Virus record (IMG/VR): IMGVR_UViG_3300032285_001024
Coordinates: 1-32,700 of that record
Strand: one strand, 5' to 3'
DNA: 32,700 nt
Origin: a virus
The translations under genes and the position numbers were made by a program. A model generated the notes under the pieces. That model had not been told where the DNA came from. It worked only from the letters and a program-made list of their open reading frames with translations, and searched no databases. The first letter of the stretch is position 1. Each line of letters opens with the position of its first letter. Positions 1 through 7,675 of this stretch are shown here, piece after piece.

Positions 1-78
1 ATTTACGCAACTCTTGTAAAAGCAATTCAAGAACTAAAAGCAGAAGTAGATTCCCTTAAACAACAACTAGGAAAATAA
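1..78 (+). CDS. Tail fibre protein, C-terminal fragment (5' end outside window)
   Basis: An open frame enters from the left edge and encodes 25 residues ending in ELKAEVDSLKQQLGK before TAA. A short amphipathic coiled-coil helix of the type LVKAIQELKAEVDSL is the usual C-terminal end of the intramolecular chaperone (peptidase S74, endosialidase type) that trimerises and then cuts itself off phage tail fibres; this is recognition from memory of the family. The catalytic Ser-Asp region lies outside the window. The unfinished fibre gene at the right edge (32005 onward) is the natural partner, and both are in frame 1 relative to the window ends. Confidence 0.6.
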   Translation: MYATLVKAIQELKAEVDSLKQQLGK

Positions 79-79
79 A

Positions 80-295
80 ATGACAGACTTAGTAGAAGTA
101 ACAGCAGAAGAAGTAGCTCGCCACTATGCGGCAGCTATGGATTCAGTAAACCTATTGCAAGCTGGACAACCTGAAGGCACAACTGACGAAGAATGGGCTG
201 ATACAGTAGCTCGCAATAAAGAGCATCTTAAAATTATGCTTGCTAAAGACTTTTGGACTACAGAAGACTTAGCACCACTACAAGCTGTTCTATGA
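80..295 (+). CDS. Small hypothetical phage protein downstream of tail fibre
   Basis: This 71-residue acidic soluble protein starts one base after the stop of the fibre fragment. I do not recognise a family. It is rich in Glu, Asp and Ala and probably helical, with a C-terminal DFWTTEDLAPLQAVL segment. There is no signal peptide, membrane segment or Cys pair. Its last codons overlap the ATG of the next gene (ATGA at 292-295), so the two are translationally coupled. Genes directly after a fibre gene are often fibre chaperones or small accessory proteins, but nothing here shows that role. Confidence 0.7.
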   Translation: MTDLVEVTAEEVARHYAAAMDSVNLLQAGQPEGTTDEEWADTVARNKEHLKIMLAKDFWTTEDLAPLQAVL

Positions 296-540
296 TTGAA
301 AAAATCATTGCTTTTTTAAACAGTATTCCTGTGGATAAGGTTTACCATTGTCTTGGGGGTGTTGTTTTATTTGCTATCGGTCAGCTATTTGGTTATGGAT
401 TAGCATTAGCGATTATTGGTGCTATCGCTAAAGAAATTTATGATTATTTCCATCAAGACAAGCATACCCCTGATATTTGGGATGCAGTAGCGACCACTCT
501 TGGTGGATTACTAGGTTTTGTTATTTATTTAGGTTATTAA
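292..540 (+). CDS. Small integral membrane protein, holin-like candidate
   Basis: The 82-residue protein begins at the ATG overlapping the previous TGA. A longer reading from 253 is possible but would run 13 codons into the upstream gene. A hydrophobic stretch at about residues 22-46 and another at about 66-82 predict two to three membrane segments. Between them lie the polar motif KEIYDYFHQDK and an Asp-containing DIWDAVATTLGG. The pattern DKVYH, then KEIYD, then DxxAT-GG-G resembles small phage and bacterial inner-membrane proteins of unknown function. A role in lysis or superinfection exclusion is possible. A better holin candidate sits next to the endolysin at 14034. Confidence 0.7.
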   Translation: MIEKIIAFLNSIPVDKVYHCLGGVVLFAIGQLFGYGLALAIIGAIAKEIYDYFHQDKHTPDIWDAVATTLGGLLGFVIYLGY

Positions 541-570
541 AAAGGGTTTGCCGATTGCCCTTTCAATCGG
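541..570 (+). promoter_or_regulatory. Compact pseudoknot-like or switching hairpin in a leader
   Basis: Directly after the stop at 540, AAAGGG (541-546) can pair with CCCTTT (558-563), and CCGATTG (551-557) can pair with CAATCGG (564-570). The arms are interleaved in pseudoknot order with only TTTG (547-550) unpaired. The AGGAG ribosome site follows at 578-582. Either two mutually exclusive hairpins or a short H-type pseudoknot could form. Full pairing of both stems would leave no nucleotide in the last loop, so some end pairs must open. Confidence 0.45.
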
Positions 571-588
571 ACAATTTAGGAGAAAATA

Positions 589-789
589 ATGGGAAAACAA
601 GAAAAGACCCCAATTACTATCGATGATGTTGAATATAAGTTCGAGGATTTAACCCCTGAACAACAACAGTTATTTAACCATTGCATTGACTTAGACCGAA
701 AGATTGGCTCTGCTCAGTTCAATTTGGATCAATTAACTGTAGGCAAGAATGCCTTTATCACAATGCTTAAAGACTCATTAGCTAAATGA
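589..789 (+). CDS. DUF6447-like small phage protein
   Basis: This 66-residue protein has the layout of a family I know as DUF6447 in phages: a short beta N-terminus (ITIDDVEYKFEDLTPEQQQL), then a helix with an invariant-looking DLDRKI, then QL..GKNAF and a C-terminal helix. The function of the family is unknown. It is preceded by a good AGGAG site (578-582) and by the folded leader at 541-570. Its TGA overlaps the next ATG (ATGA, 786-789). The family assignment is from remembered pattern and should be tested by a profile search. Confidence 0.65.
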   Translation: MGKQEKTPITIDDVEYKFEDLTPEQQQLFNHCIDLDRKIGSAQFNLDQLTVGKNAFITMLKDSLAK

Positions 790-1379
790 CAACAGCTTTT
801 CAGTCTAATGCCTTTCAAAACTCTGGTTTTCAGGTCGATCCTGTAACTGGGATTCTGTATGTCGTAGATGAGAATGATAGTGGTAGTTTTGTAGGACAGG
901 TCGGTATTTCAGGGGTTCTCTCTGTTACCGACCAAGATGATTCATGCAATATCCAAGGCACAGTTGCACAGCCAAACAATATGGATATGCACGATGGCTT
1001 TACTCCTGAAGAAATCAAGAGAGCTAGAGCATTAGACAAAAAGATAGCCAAATTAGAAGCTAAGAAGCGACAGGCTATCCTTGACAAGAGATTAAAGAGA
1101 AAACAAGCCCTTAGAGACTTAGTTTCACCACCTGTTGCACAAATACAACAGGAAGAAGTAGAATCCTTATTGGAAGTTCAAGTTGGTAAACCGCCAGTTG
1201 ATCTTAAAAAAGTCAATGCAAACCTTATCCGACTTGAGCAACAGAAAAAACAGTTGCTTAAAGCTGTAGAGTTAAGAATGCAAATTGCACAAGCACAGAT
1301 GCAATTAGCTATTTTTGAAGCTCAGAAAAAAGCAGAAGAACAGGATGAGGAAGAATCAATACTTGCATTACTTTTGTAA
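786..1379 (+). CDS. Coiled-coil structural protein candidate with FQxNAFQ N-terminus
   Basis: The 197-residue product starts with an aromatic repeat (AFQSNAFQNSGFQ) seen at the beginning of many phage virion-associated proteins. A beta-rich segment (about residues 17-60) follows. From about residue 75 to the end the protein is highly charged and helical, rich in Lys, Glu, Gln and Leu, and probably a long coiled coil. Its start is coupled to the upstream stop by ATGA. Its place between fibre genes and scaffold suggests a head or tail accessory role, but this is inference from position. A long minus-strand reading inside it (830-1087) is a shadow. Confidence 0.65.
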   Translation: MTTAFQSNAFQNSGFQVDPVTGILYVVDENDSGSFVGQVGISGVLSVTDQDDSCNIQGTVAQPNNMDMHDGFTPEEIKRARALDKKIAKLEAKKRQAILDKRLKRKQALRDLVSPPVAQIQQEEVESLLEVQVGKPPVDLKKVNANLIRLEQQKKQLLKAVELRMQIAQAQMQLAIFEAQKKAEEQDEEESILALLL

Positions 1380-1406
1380 ATTCCTCGTCTCTACTAGGAG
1401 ATTGAG

Positions 1407-1787
1407 ATGAAGCATATTTGTCCTTTATGCCAAAGTGAATATGAAAAGCCTGAAGAAAAGGCTATGACCGACAAAGAAAAGTTCATTGAATGGTGGACTC
1501 CTACTGTTGGCAAAGAAGCAGCCGAAGCCTCATGGGAAGAAAAGCAAAAACAGCCTAAAAGAATGGCCAATATGGTTATTTCTGATATTGAAGGCTATAT
1601 ATCTCAGGTAGATGGCTCATGGATTGACTCTCGATCCAAACACAAAGCCCATCTAAAACAGCACAAAATGATTGAATTAGGTAATGACCCTATTACTCAG
1701 CACAAAACTGTTGAAATCGACAGAAAATCTCAAGAAGCTAGAAAGCGAGCAATTGCCGAAGCTACTTATGCAAAACTAAGATATTAA
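1407..1787 (+). CDS. Conserved-looking phage protein upstream of scaffold
   Basis: The product is 126 residues. AGGAG at 1396-1400 supports this start, although an internal ATG at 1464 is also possible. It begins HICPLCQSEYEKPEE, a single CxxC that lacks a second pair, so a complete zinc ribbon is not visible. The middle holds KFIEWWTPTVGKEAA and ISQVDGSWIDSRSKHKAHL, and the C-terminus is basic and helical. Proteins with this middle segment are common just before the scaffold gene in podovirus genomes, as I recall. The function is unknown; assembly or nucleic-acid binding are possible. Confidence 0.65.
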   Translation: MKHICPLCQSEYEKPEEKAMTDKEKFIEWWTPTVGKEAAEASWEEKQKQPKRMANMVISDIEGYISQVDGSWIDSRSKHKAHLKQHKMIELGNDPITQHKTVEIDRKSQEARKRAIAEATYAKLRY

Positions 1788-1809
1788 CCCCAACTACTTG
1801 GAGAACAAA

Positions 1810-2856
1810 ATGGCAGACTTAAGATCAGCATTAGAAGAAGCAATGGCTCAGGCAGAATCAGGAGAATTAGAAGCTCCTGTTGAAAAGGAGATTGAAGTTG
1901 ATGAGACACCGAGAAATGAGAAAGGTCAGTTTGTTGCTAAAGAAGAGGTTGAGCAAGAGGTTGAAGAAGCCCCTGTTGCTGAGACTGAGCATCAAGAAGA
2001 GCCTGAGATTGAGGTAGAAGTTAAACCAGCTTTAGCTCGACCAACTACCTGGAAAAAAGACTATCTGCCAATTTGGGACAAGCTTACTACAGGTCAGCAA
2101 TTAACCCCTGAAGAAGCTTTAAAACTAGCCGAATACTCAAATCAAAGAGAATCTGAGTATAAGAAAGGTGTATCTGCATACAAGGCAGAAGCTGACAATG
2201 CTAGAGCTTTAAGAGAAGCTATCGATCCATTTGTTCCTGAATTACAGAAGTCAGGCATTCATCCTGTTGCATGGATTAACAATTTGGGTCGTGCCCATAT
2301 GATTCTTTCAAATGCACCTTATGAACAAAAAGTGCAAATGTTTAACAAATTAGCTCAAGATTATGGTATAACACTAAATAATAATGGGGAAGTGGTGCAA
2401 CAACCGCAAGACCCATATACTCAGCAGTTGATGAGCCAGCTTCAGATGATGAATCAGGAAGTCAGCACAATCAAAAGCCGATATGAGCAAGAAGAGCAAC
2501 AAAGGTTAATGAATGAGATTAACCGAGTAGCATCAGATGTGGATAAGTTTCCGCATTTTGAAGAGTTAAGAGAACAAATGGCTCTATTACTAGAGAAAGG
2601 TTTGGCCTCTGACCTCGAAACAGCCTATGCAAAAGCTGTGCGATTGAATGACGAAGTTTGGCAACAAGAGCAGAACCGACTTCTGCAACAAGCTAAACAA
2701 GAGCAAATCAAAGCACAGAAAGTAGCTAAGGCGAAGGCGGCTGCTGTAAGCCCTAAATCCGTTACACCTAATGGAACTGTAGGCAACTCAGGCGATAAAA
2801 AAGATAGAAGATCCATTTTGGCAGAACAAATGAGCCAATCTGATTCTCGATTTTAA
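1810..2856 (+). CDS. Capsid scaffolding protein
   Basis: This 348-residue protein lies immediately before the major capsid gene, the usual scaffold position. It has typical scaffold composition: an acidic Glu/Val-rich N-terminus (residues 1-70), then KDYLPIWDKLTTGQQLTPEEA, then long charged, Gln-rich helices, and a basic Lys/Ala C-terminal tail that could bind the coat. I chose ATG 1810, nine bases after the start of GGAG at 1800-1803. A TTG four codons earlier would overlap that ribosome site. Scaffolds guide procapsid assembly inside the shell and leave or are cut before DNA fills it. No protease domain is visible. Confidence 0.85.
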   Translation: MADLRSALEEAMAQAESGELEAPVEKEIEVDETPRNEKGQFVAKEEVEQEVEEAPVAETEHQEEPEIEVEVKPALARPTTWKKDYLPIWDKLTTGQQLTPEEALKLAEYSNQRESEYKKGVSAYKAEADNARALREAIDPFVPELQKSGIHPVAWINNLGRAHMILSNAPYEQKVQMFNKLAQDYGITLNNNGEVVQQPQDPYTQQLMSQLQMMNQEVSTIKSRYEQEEQQRLMNEINRVASDVDKFPHFEELREQMALLLEKGLASDLETAYAKAVRLNDEVWQQEQNRLLQQAKQEQIKAQKVAKAKAAAVSPKSVTPNGTVGNSGDKKDRRSILAEQMSQSDSRF

Positions 2857-2881
2857 TTAAACTTTTTTTAAAGGAAATATC

Positions 2882-3862
2882 ATGGCATTTGCTAACTCAG
2901 CGATTACCGATATTATCGCTACCACAATCCAAAGTCGTAGCGGTGAATTGGCAGACAACTTAACACAAAACAATGCAATCCTACAAAGATTGCAACAAAA
3001 GGGTAATATCCGTCCTTTCTCAGGCGGTAATGTAATCTTTGAAGAGATTATGTATAACGACCCTAATACAAACAATGCGAACTCATATTCTGGTTATGAA
3101 GTTCTAAATATTTCTCCTGATAGCCCAATTTCTGCTGCTCAGTATTCAATTACTCAGTATGCTGACTCTGTGACTATGTCAGGTCTAGAAATGTTGCAAA
3201 ACTCAAGCAAAGAAGCAATCATCGACTTGTTAGATGGTCGTATGCAAGTTTCTGAAGCTCGTCTATTAAACCGCATCTCTGGTGACTTATACCTTGATGG
3301 TACTGGTAATGGTGGTAAGAATATTACTGGTTTGGCTGCTGCTGTTCCTGATAATCCTGCTACTGGCACTTATGGTGGTATCAATCGTGCTAACTGGACT
3401 TTCTGGAGACCAACAGTAACTACAGGTACAACAGTTACTGCTGCAAATATCCAAGGTTTGATGACAACTACAGCTATTCAATTAGTTCGTGGTACAGACA
3501 AAGCTGACCTTATCGTAGCTGACAACAATTTCTATTCATTGTATGTTCAGTCATTGCAAGCTATTCAGCGTATCACTAGCGAAGAGTCTGGTGCTGCTGG
3601 TTTCGCTTCATTGAAGTTCTATGGTGGTGGTACTTCTGCTGATGTAGTATTAGGTGGTGGTTATGGCTCACAAGCTACAAGCAACCATATGTGGTTCTTG
3701 AACACTAACTATATCTTCTTGCGTCCACACAAAGAGCGTAACTTCGTACCTATCGGTGGCGAGCGTCAAGCGATTAACCAAGATGCTATCGTTAAGCTTT
3801 ATGGCTGGGCTGGTAATTTGACTTGTTCAAATCAGTTCTTGCAAGGCTTGTTGATTAACTAA
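2882..3862 (+). CDS. Major capsid protein
   Basis: The 326-residue product fits an HK97-fold coat protein. The N-terminus (FANSAITDIIATTIQSRSG) is followed by a loop segment with FSGGNVIFEEIMYND, then a helix rich in small residues, and the motif LLNRISGDLYLDGTGNGGKN that I recognise from many podovirus coat proteins. The spine-helix region and the C-terminal beta domain with WFLNTNYIFLRPH and FVPIG follow. It forms the icosahedral shell. AAGGAAA precedes the start, and the gene sits between scaffold and a small decoration-type gene. The codons look well-adapted and the protein is complete. Confidence 0.92.
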   Translation: MAFANSAITDIIATTIQSRSGELADNLTQNNAILQRLQQKGNIRPFSGGNVIFEEIMYNDPNTNNANSYSGYEVLNISPDSPISAAQYSITQYADSVTMSGLEMLQNSSKEAIIDLLDGRMQVSEARLLNRISGDLYLDGTGNGGKNITGLAAAVPDNPATGTYGGINRANWTFWRPTVTTGTTVTAANIQGLMTTTAIQLVRGTDKADLIVADNNFYSLYVQSLQAIQRITSEESGAAGFASLKFYGGGTSADVVLGGGYGSQATSNHMWFLNTNYIFLRPHKERNFVPIGGERQAINQDAIVKLYGWAGNLTCSNQFLQGLLIN

Positions 3863-3889
3863 TTTGTGATATAGAAAAGGAAAAATATC

Positions 3890-4186
3890 ATGGCATATTC
3901 AATTACCCCTACCGCTGGTATCGATTTAGTGAATGTTGTAAATACAAACACTAACTCTGCTGGTACTGCAATTCCTGTAAATGGCCCATTAGGTTCAGAA
4001 GTATTTGGTTCTGATGGTAAGATTTATGTATTGGGTCAAGCCAATGCTTCAATCCCTGCTTCAACTACAGCTTGCACAGTAAATGCAACAACTTTCTTGG
4101 TTACAGCTTCTGGCGGTTCTTATACTAGCCCAGCTACAGCTTTGACATCAGGTCAGTATGCTTGGTTTGCGAAGGCTTCTGTTTAA
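3890..4186 (+). CDS. Capsid decoration or head-associated protein candidate
   Basis: This 98-residue protein is rich in Thr, Ala, Ser, Asn and Gly, with few charges. It is likely all-beta, with a GSDGKIYVLGQANASIP strand-turn pattern and a C-terminal SGQYAWFAKASV. It has its own AAGGAAA ribosome site and is followed by a strong terminator (4221-4252). A small beta protein directly after the coat gene is typically a cementing protein that binds the outside of the expanded head. That role is assigned from position and composition only. Confidence 0.7.
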   Translation: MAYSITPTAGIDLVNVVNTNTNSAGTAIPVNGPLGSEVFGSDGKIYVLGQANASIPASTTACTVNATTFLVTASGGSYTSPATALTSGQYAWFAKASV

Positions 4187-4220
4187 TTACTAGCAAAAAT
4201 TAGTAATTTCATAGAAAATA

Positions 4221-4252
4221 AGGGGTAACCTCAAAAGGGTTACTCCTTTTTT
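4221..4252 (+). terminator. Rho-independent terminator after capsid block
   Basis: AGGGGTAACC (4221-4230) pairs with GGTTACTCCTT (4238 onward) through nine pairs including one G-T wobble. The loop is short and T-rich sequence follows (CTCCTTTTTTATT). It lies between the decoration candidate and the next gene, and should set the high coat to low downstream expression ratio. Confidence 0.85.
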
Positions 4253-4280
4253 ATTAACCCTAACTACTTAGGAGAAGTAA
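4253..4280 (+). promoter_or_regulatory. Duplicated leader sequence before the 4281 gene
   Basis: The leader ATTAACCCTAACTACTTAGG followed by AGAAG and ATGGC is nearly the same as the one before the scaffold gene (1783-1814, with one substitution and one deleted A). A looser copy, TTAACTAATTACTTAGG, lies before terS (25933-25949). The copies share the ribosome site region and about 15 bases upstream of it, more than ribosome binding alone would require. Confidence 0.5.
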
Positions 4281-4907
4281 ATGGCTATTGAATCAGATAT
4301 TCAAAATGCAGACAGTCGATTGGCAGTCCAATTCTACAATCGAGCAGTAAAGAATGAACCAAAAAGTGCCGAAGCTGGCAGACCTATCTTTGAAGATAAG
4401 ATTTATATCAAGATTGTTGTGCCTGGTGACAATTTAAGCGAAATTGATCGACCAATGTATAATGAAGATAAGGCAAGATTTCCAAAGCATTGGTATGACT
4501 TCCAAAATCGTCATGGAAATGATGAGGTTGTAACAGGCACTCCTGTAGAAGAATGGTCTATTTTGACCAAAGGACAGGCAGAAGAGCTAAAAGGTCTGAA
4601 ATTCCGAACAATCGAGTCTATTGCTAATTGTGCAGATGTCCAATTACAAAGAATTGGCATGATTGCAGGTATGTCTCCCCATGCTTTCCGAGATAAAGCA
4701 AAGGCATTCTTAAATATTGCTCAAAGTTCAGCAGATGTCGAGAAAAGAGAGGCTGAATTAGCTGCTATCAAGGCTGAAAGCGAGAAAATTAAAGCCGAAG
4801 CTGATGCAAAACTAGCTAAGATGCAAGAACAGTTAGAAGCTTTGATGACTTTGGTAGCTGAAAAGAAGAAGCCAGGTAGAAAACCTAAAGAAGTAGAAGA
4901 AGAGTAA
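4281..4907 (+). CDS. Conserved phage structural-region protein with basic AT-hook-like tail
   Basis: The 208-residue protein has a globular N-terminus (residues 1-130) with YIKIVVPGDNLSEIDRP, FPKHWYDFQNRHG and VEEWSILTKGQAEELKGLKFRT. I recognise this arrangement from uncharacterised podovirus head-region proteins. Residues about 150-195 form a charged coiled coil. The tail KKKPGRKPKEVEEE contains PGRKPK, which resembles an AT-hook core. The function is unknown; a head protein that touches DNA is one possibility. AGGAGAAG precedes the start, after the capsid terminator. Confidence 0.7.
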   Translation: MAIESDIQNADSRLAVQFYNRAVKNEPKSAEAGRPIFEDKIYIKIVVPGDNLSEIDRPMYNEDKARFPKHWYDFQNRHGNDEVVTGTPVEEWSILTKGQAEELKGLKFRTIESIANCADVQLQRIGMIAGMSPHAFRDKAKAFLNIAQSSADVEKREAELAAIKAESEKIKAEADAKLAKMQEQLEALMTLVAEKKKPGRKPKEVEEE

Positions 4908-4913
4908 AAAATA

Positions 4914-4936
4914 GGGGGTGAAATTCCCCCACTTTT
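4914..4936 (+). terminator. Weak hairpin, possible terminator
   Basis: GGGGG (4914-4918) pairs with CCCCC (4926-4930) across a 7-base loop, followed by ACTTTTCTATT. The stem is short but pure G-C. It falls between the stop at 4907 and the promoter-like site at 4948-4955, which fits a transcription boundary. Confidence 0.5.
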
Positions 4937-4947
4937 CTATTAGAATT

Positions 4948-4955
4948 GCTATAAT
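4948..4955 (+). promoter_or_regulatory. Extended -10 promoter before adaptor gene
   Basis: TGCTATAAT matches the extended -10 consensus TGnTATAAT exactly (TG at 4947-4948, TATAAT 4950-4955). No good -35 is visible at 16-18 bases, which extended -10 promoters can tolerate. It sits after the hairpin at 4914-4936 and 55 bases before the adaptor start, so it could drive the tail and ejection genes. A small inverted repeat, ACCC...GGGT, follows in the leader. Confidence 0.6.
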
Positions 4956-5009
4956 TGCCCCAAATACCCTTATTACTTTGGGTGAAACTCTCCAAGTAAA
5001 GGAATATTT

Positions 5010-5915
5010 ATGTCATCTACAATGCTAGAGCTTATTCAGGCAACCTCAAATGAGTTGGGTCTTGTAGCACCCACCTCTGTTGCTGGTAATACTTCTCAGG
5101 ATGTAATCCAATTATTAGCCCTAATGAACAGGGTTGGATATGATTTGACTAAAGAGTATGACTGGAGAGCTTTAGAAAAGGAATACCGATTCTATACCCA
5201 AGCAGTTAGCACTACAGGCGATGTAGTCAATGGCTCTTATGACCTTATAAATGTAGCCAATACCACAGGAATTGTTGCTAATAAATGGATGGTTACAGGC
5301 ACAGGCATTCCACAGGATTGCTATGTCGTAGCTGTTAATGGTTCTACAGTAACCCTAAATCAACCTGCTAATGCTGATGCTATTGGCACAAACCTTACTT
5401 TTGGTCAGACTAAGTATGATTTACCGCCTGACTATGAAACTATTACAGACCGCACACAATGGGATAAGACTAAGCATTGGGAAATGTTAGGCCCTGAAGA
5501 TGCTCAACAATGGCAATGGTTAAAGTCTGGTTATATTTCAACTGGCCCTCGCATTCGATGGAGAATCTTAGGTCAATATTTCAATATTTGGCCGATTATG
5601 AATACCCAAGAGTATTTAGGCTATGAATATCGATCAAAAGGATGGGCACAATCATCTTCAGGAGTAGTCAAGAATAGTTTTACTGCTGACACAGACACTA
5701 CTTTCTTTGATGACCAAGTCATGATTTTGGGCACAAAGCTCAAGATGTGGCAGATTAAAGGCTTTGATACAACTTCATTGCAACAAGAATTTGACCGCTA
5801 TTTGTCTGTAGCTAAGGCTAATGACAAGGGTTCTGCAACTCTTAGCTTTGCTCCATATCCATCTAAGGTTCTTATTGGTTATGCCAATATACCAGATACT
5901 GGATACGGATCTTAA
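5010..5915 (+). CDS. Head-tail adaptor (connector) protein
   Basis: The 301-residue protein has an N-terminal helical part (MLELIQATSNELGL, then LLALMNRVGYDLTKEYDWRAL) typical of podovirus head-tail adaptors. It also has the core motif YDLPPDYETITDRTQWD with EMLGPEDAQQWQWLKSG, and a C-terminal helix LQQEFDRYLSVAKANDKG. It is expected to bind the portal and start the tail. Residues about 68-133 look like an inserted small beta domain (GTGIPQDCYVVAVNGSTVTL) splitting the adaptor fold. AAGGAAT precedes the start. The next gene starts two bases after the stop, which fits a shared head-tail unit. Confidence 0.8.
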   Translation: MSSTMLELIQATSNELGLVAPTSVAGNTSQDVIQLLALMNRVGYDLTKEYDWRALEKEYRFYTQAVSTTGDVVNGSYDLINVANTTGIVANKWMVTGTGIPQDCYVVAVNGSTVTLNQPANADAIGTNLTFGQTKYDLPPDYETITDRTQWDKTKHWEMLGPEDAQQWQWLKSGYISTGPRIRWRILGQYFNIWPIMNTQEYLGYEYRSKGWAQSSSGVVKNSFTADTDTTFFDDQVMILGTKLKMWQIKGFDTTSLQQEFDRYLSVAKANDKGSATLSFAPYPSKVLIGYANIPDTGYGS

Positions 5916-5917
5916 TC

Positions 5918-7675
5918 ATGGCAATAGCACAAAGAAGAAATGCTGTAACCGCTAGTATTCCAGCTCCTATTGGTGGTTGGAATGCTAGAGATTCCCTAGC
6001 TAATATGGATTCTATGGATGCAGTTCAAATGGTGAACTTCTTTCCTACTCCATCCGATATTACCCTTAGAAAAGGCTATAGAAAGATTTCTACAGGCATT
6101 ACAGGGCAAGTCCAAAGCTTGATGAATTATGCAGGTGTAAGCTCTCAAACCCTATTTGCTGCTGCTGGCACTAAGATTTATGATACTTCTACAAGCACAG
6201 CGACTCAAAAGGTTACAGGCTTATCTAATGCTAAATTTCAGCATATCAATATGTCCACTACTGGCGGTCATTTCTTAGTAGCTTGTAATGGTGCTGATCC
6301 TGTTCAGATTTATGATGGCACAAATTGGTTTACTGTAGCTACAACTGAAACTGCTCAAACAATTAGCTCAATTACTCATATTGGTGCGGTTGCAACTCTT
6401 ACAACTGCTTCTGCTCATGGCTTGGCAACAGGCAATCGAGTAGTTATTACAGGGGCTGTTGAGGCTGCTTACAATGGTACTTATGTCATTACAGTAACAG
6501 GAACAACTACCTTTACTTATACAATGGCTTCAACTCCTAGTGCGAATGCTTCAGTAGTTGGCACTTATACAGTTTTAGGTATTACAGGGGTCAATTCAAA
6601 TACCTTTATCAATGTCAATCTATTTAAAAACAGGCTTTATTTCACTCAAAAAGATACCCTTAAATGCTGGTATTTGCCTGTTAATTCTATTGGTGGAACT
6701 GCAAGCCCATTAGATTTTGGTGGTATTGCTCGTAATGGTGGCTATTTACAGGCTATGGGTACTTGGACACTAGATGCTGGTCAAGGTGCGGATGATTATG
6801 CAGTATTTGTCACTAATATGGGAGAAATCATTGTTTACAATGGCACAAACCCTGACTCAGCCGATACCTGGGCATTAAAAGGTGTTTGGCAACTAGGTCA
6901 AACCTTTTCTAGAAGATGCTTTTTTAAATGGTCTGGTGACCTTTTATTGCTTACTCAAGATGGTTTAGTGCCTCTTGCTTCAGCTTTGCAGTCTAGCCGA
7001 TTAGACCCAAGGGTAAACCTAACAGACAAGATTTTCTATGCAGTTAGTGTGGCTGCTAGTTCATTCTCTACCTTATTTGGTTGGCAAATTAACTATTATG
7101 CAGGTCAGAATATGCTGATTTTGAGCATTCCAACTGATACAGGAATGCAACAGTATGTCATGCACACAATTACTAAATCATGGGCTAATTTTCAAAATAT
7201 AGAAGCTTATTGTTGGGAAGTCCACAATGAGGATATGTATTTTGGCGGTAATGGCTATGTCGCTAAGTTTTGGGATACTTATGCTGATGCAGGTAATAAT
7301 ATCAATGCTACTGTGCAACAAGCCTATAACTACTTTGACTCTAGGGGTCAGCAAAAGCGATTCACAATGGTTCGACCAATATTGCTTACAGACAATGGAG
7401 TTCCTGGTGTATATGTCGCATTAAATACAGACTATCAAACTCAGAACCAATTAGGTCAGGTGCAATTCAGCCCTTCAGCTTATGCTGTGGGTGTTTGGGA
7501 TTCTTCCTTATGGGATCAAGCGGTTTGGGGTGGTACTTTGACAGTTAATAAAGATTGGCAAGGTGTTACTGGCATTGGATATTGTGGAAGTATTAGTATG
7601 AATATTGCCTCTCAAGGGATTGATGTCCATTGGGCATCTACAGACTTTGTGATGGAAAGAGGTGGAGTGATTTAA
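5918..7675 (+). CDS. Tail tube/nozzle or DNA-stabilisation protein
   Basis: The 585-residue, beta-rich protein opens with PAPIGGWNARDSLANMDSMDAVQMVNFFPTP-type sequence, a start I know from podovirus tail proteins that plug the portal (stabilisation or tubular type). A propeller-like pattern follows (NYAGVSSQTLFAAAGTKIYD, TQDGLVPLASALQSS, MYFGGNGYVAKFWD). Residues about 145-225 look like an inserted immunoglobulin-like domain with SAHGLATGNRVVITGA and YNGTYVITV. The C-terminus ends in HWASTDFVMERGG. It lies directly after the adaptor and overlaps the next gene by TAATG. The family is likely, but the exact tail position is inference. Confidence 0.78.
   Translation: MAIAQRRNAVTASIPAPIGGWNARDSLANMDSMDAVQMVNFFPTPSDITLRKGYRKISTGITGQVQSLMNYAGVSSQTLFAAAGTKIYDTSTSTATQKVTGLSNAKFQHINMSTTGGHFLVACNGADPVQIYDGTNWFTVATTETAQTISSITHIGAVATLTTASAHGLATGNRVVITGAVEAAYNGTYVITVTGTTTFTYTMASTPSANASVVGTYTVLGITGVNSNTFINVNLFKNRLYFTQKDTLKCWYLPVNSIGGTASPLDFGGIARNGGYLQAMGTWTLDAGQGADDYAVFVTNMGEIIVYNGTNPDSADTWALKGVWQLGQTFSRRCFFKWSGDLLLLTQDGLVPLASALQSSRLDPRVNLTDKIFYAVSVAASSFSTLFGWQINYYAGQNMLILSIPTDTGMQQYVMHTITKSWANFQNIEAYCWEVHNEDMYFGGNGYVAKFWDTYADAGNNINATVQQAYNYFDSRGQQKRFTMVRPILLTDNGVPGVYVALNTDYQTQNQLGQVQFSPSAYAVGVWDSSLWDQAVWGGTLTVNKDWQGVTGIGYCGSISMNIASQGIDVHWASTDFVMERGGVI

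Noticed and set aside
253-291. Longer N-terminus for the 292 membrane protein
   Set aside because: It would overlap the upstream gene by 13 codons, while the ATGA junction at 292 matches the pattern used throughout the genome.
7227-7424. 65-codon reading inside the 5918 tail gene
   Set aside because: Alternate-frame shadow with high Met/Leu content and no ribosome site.
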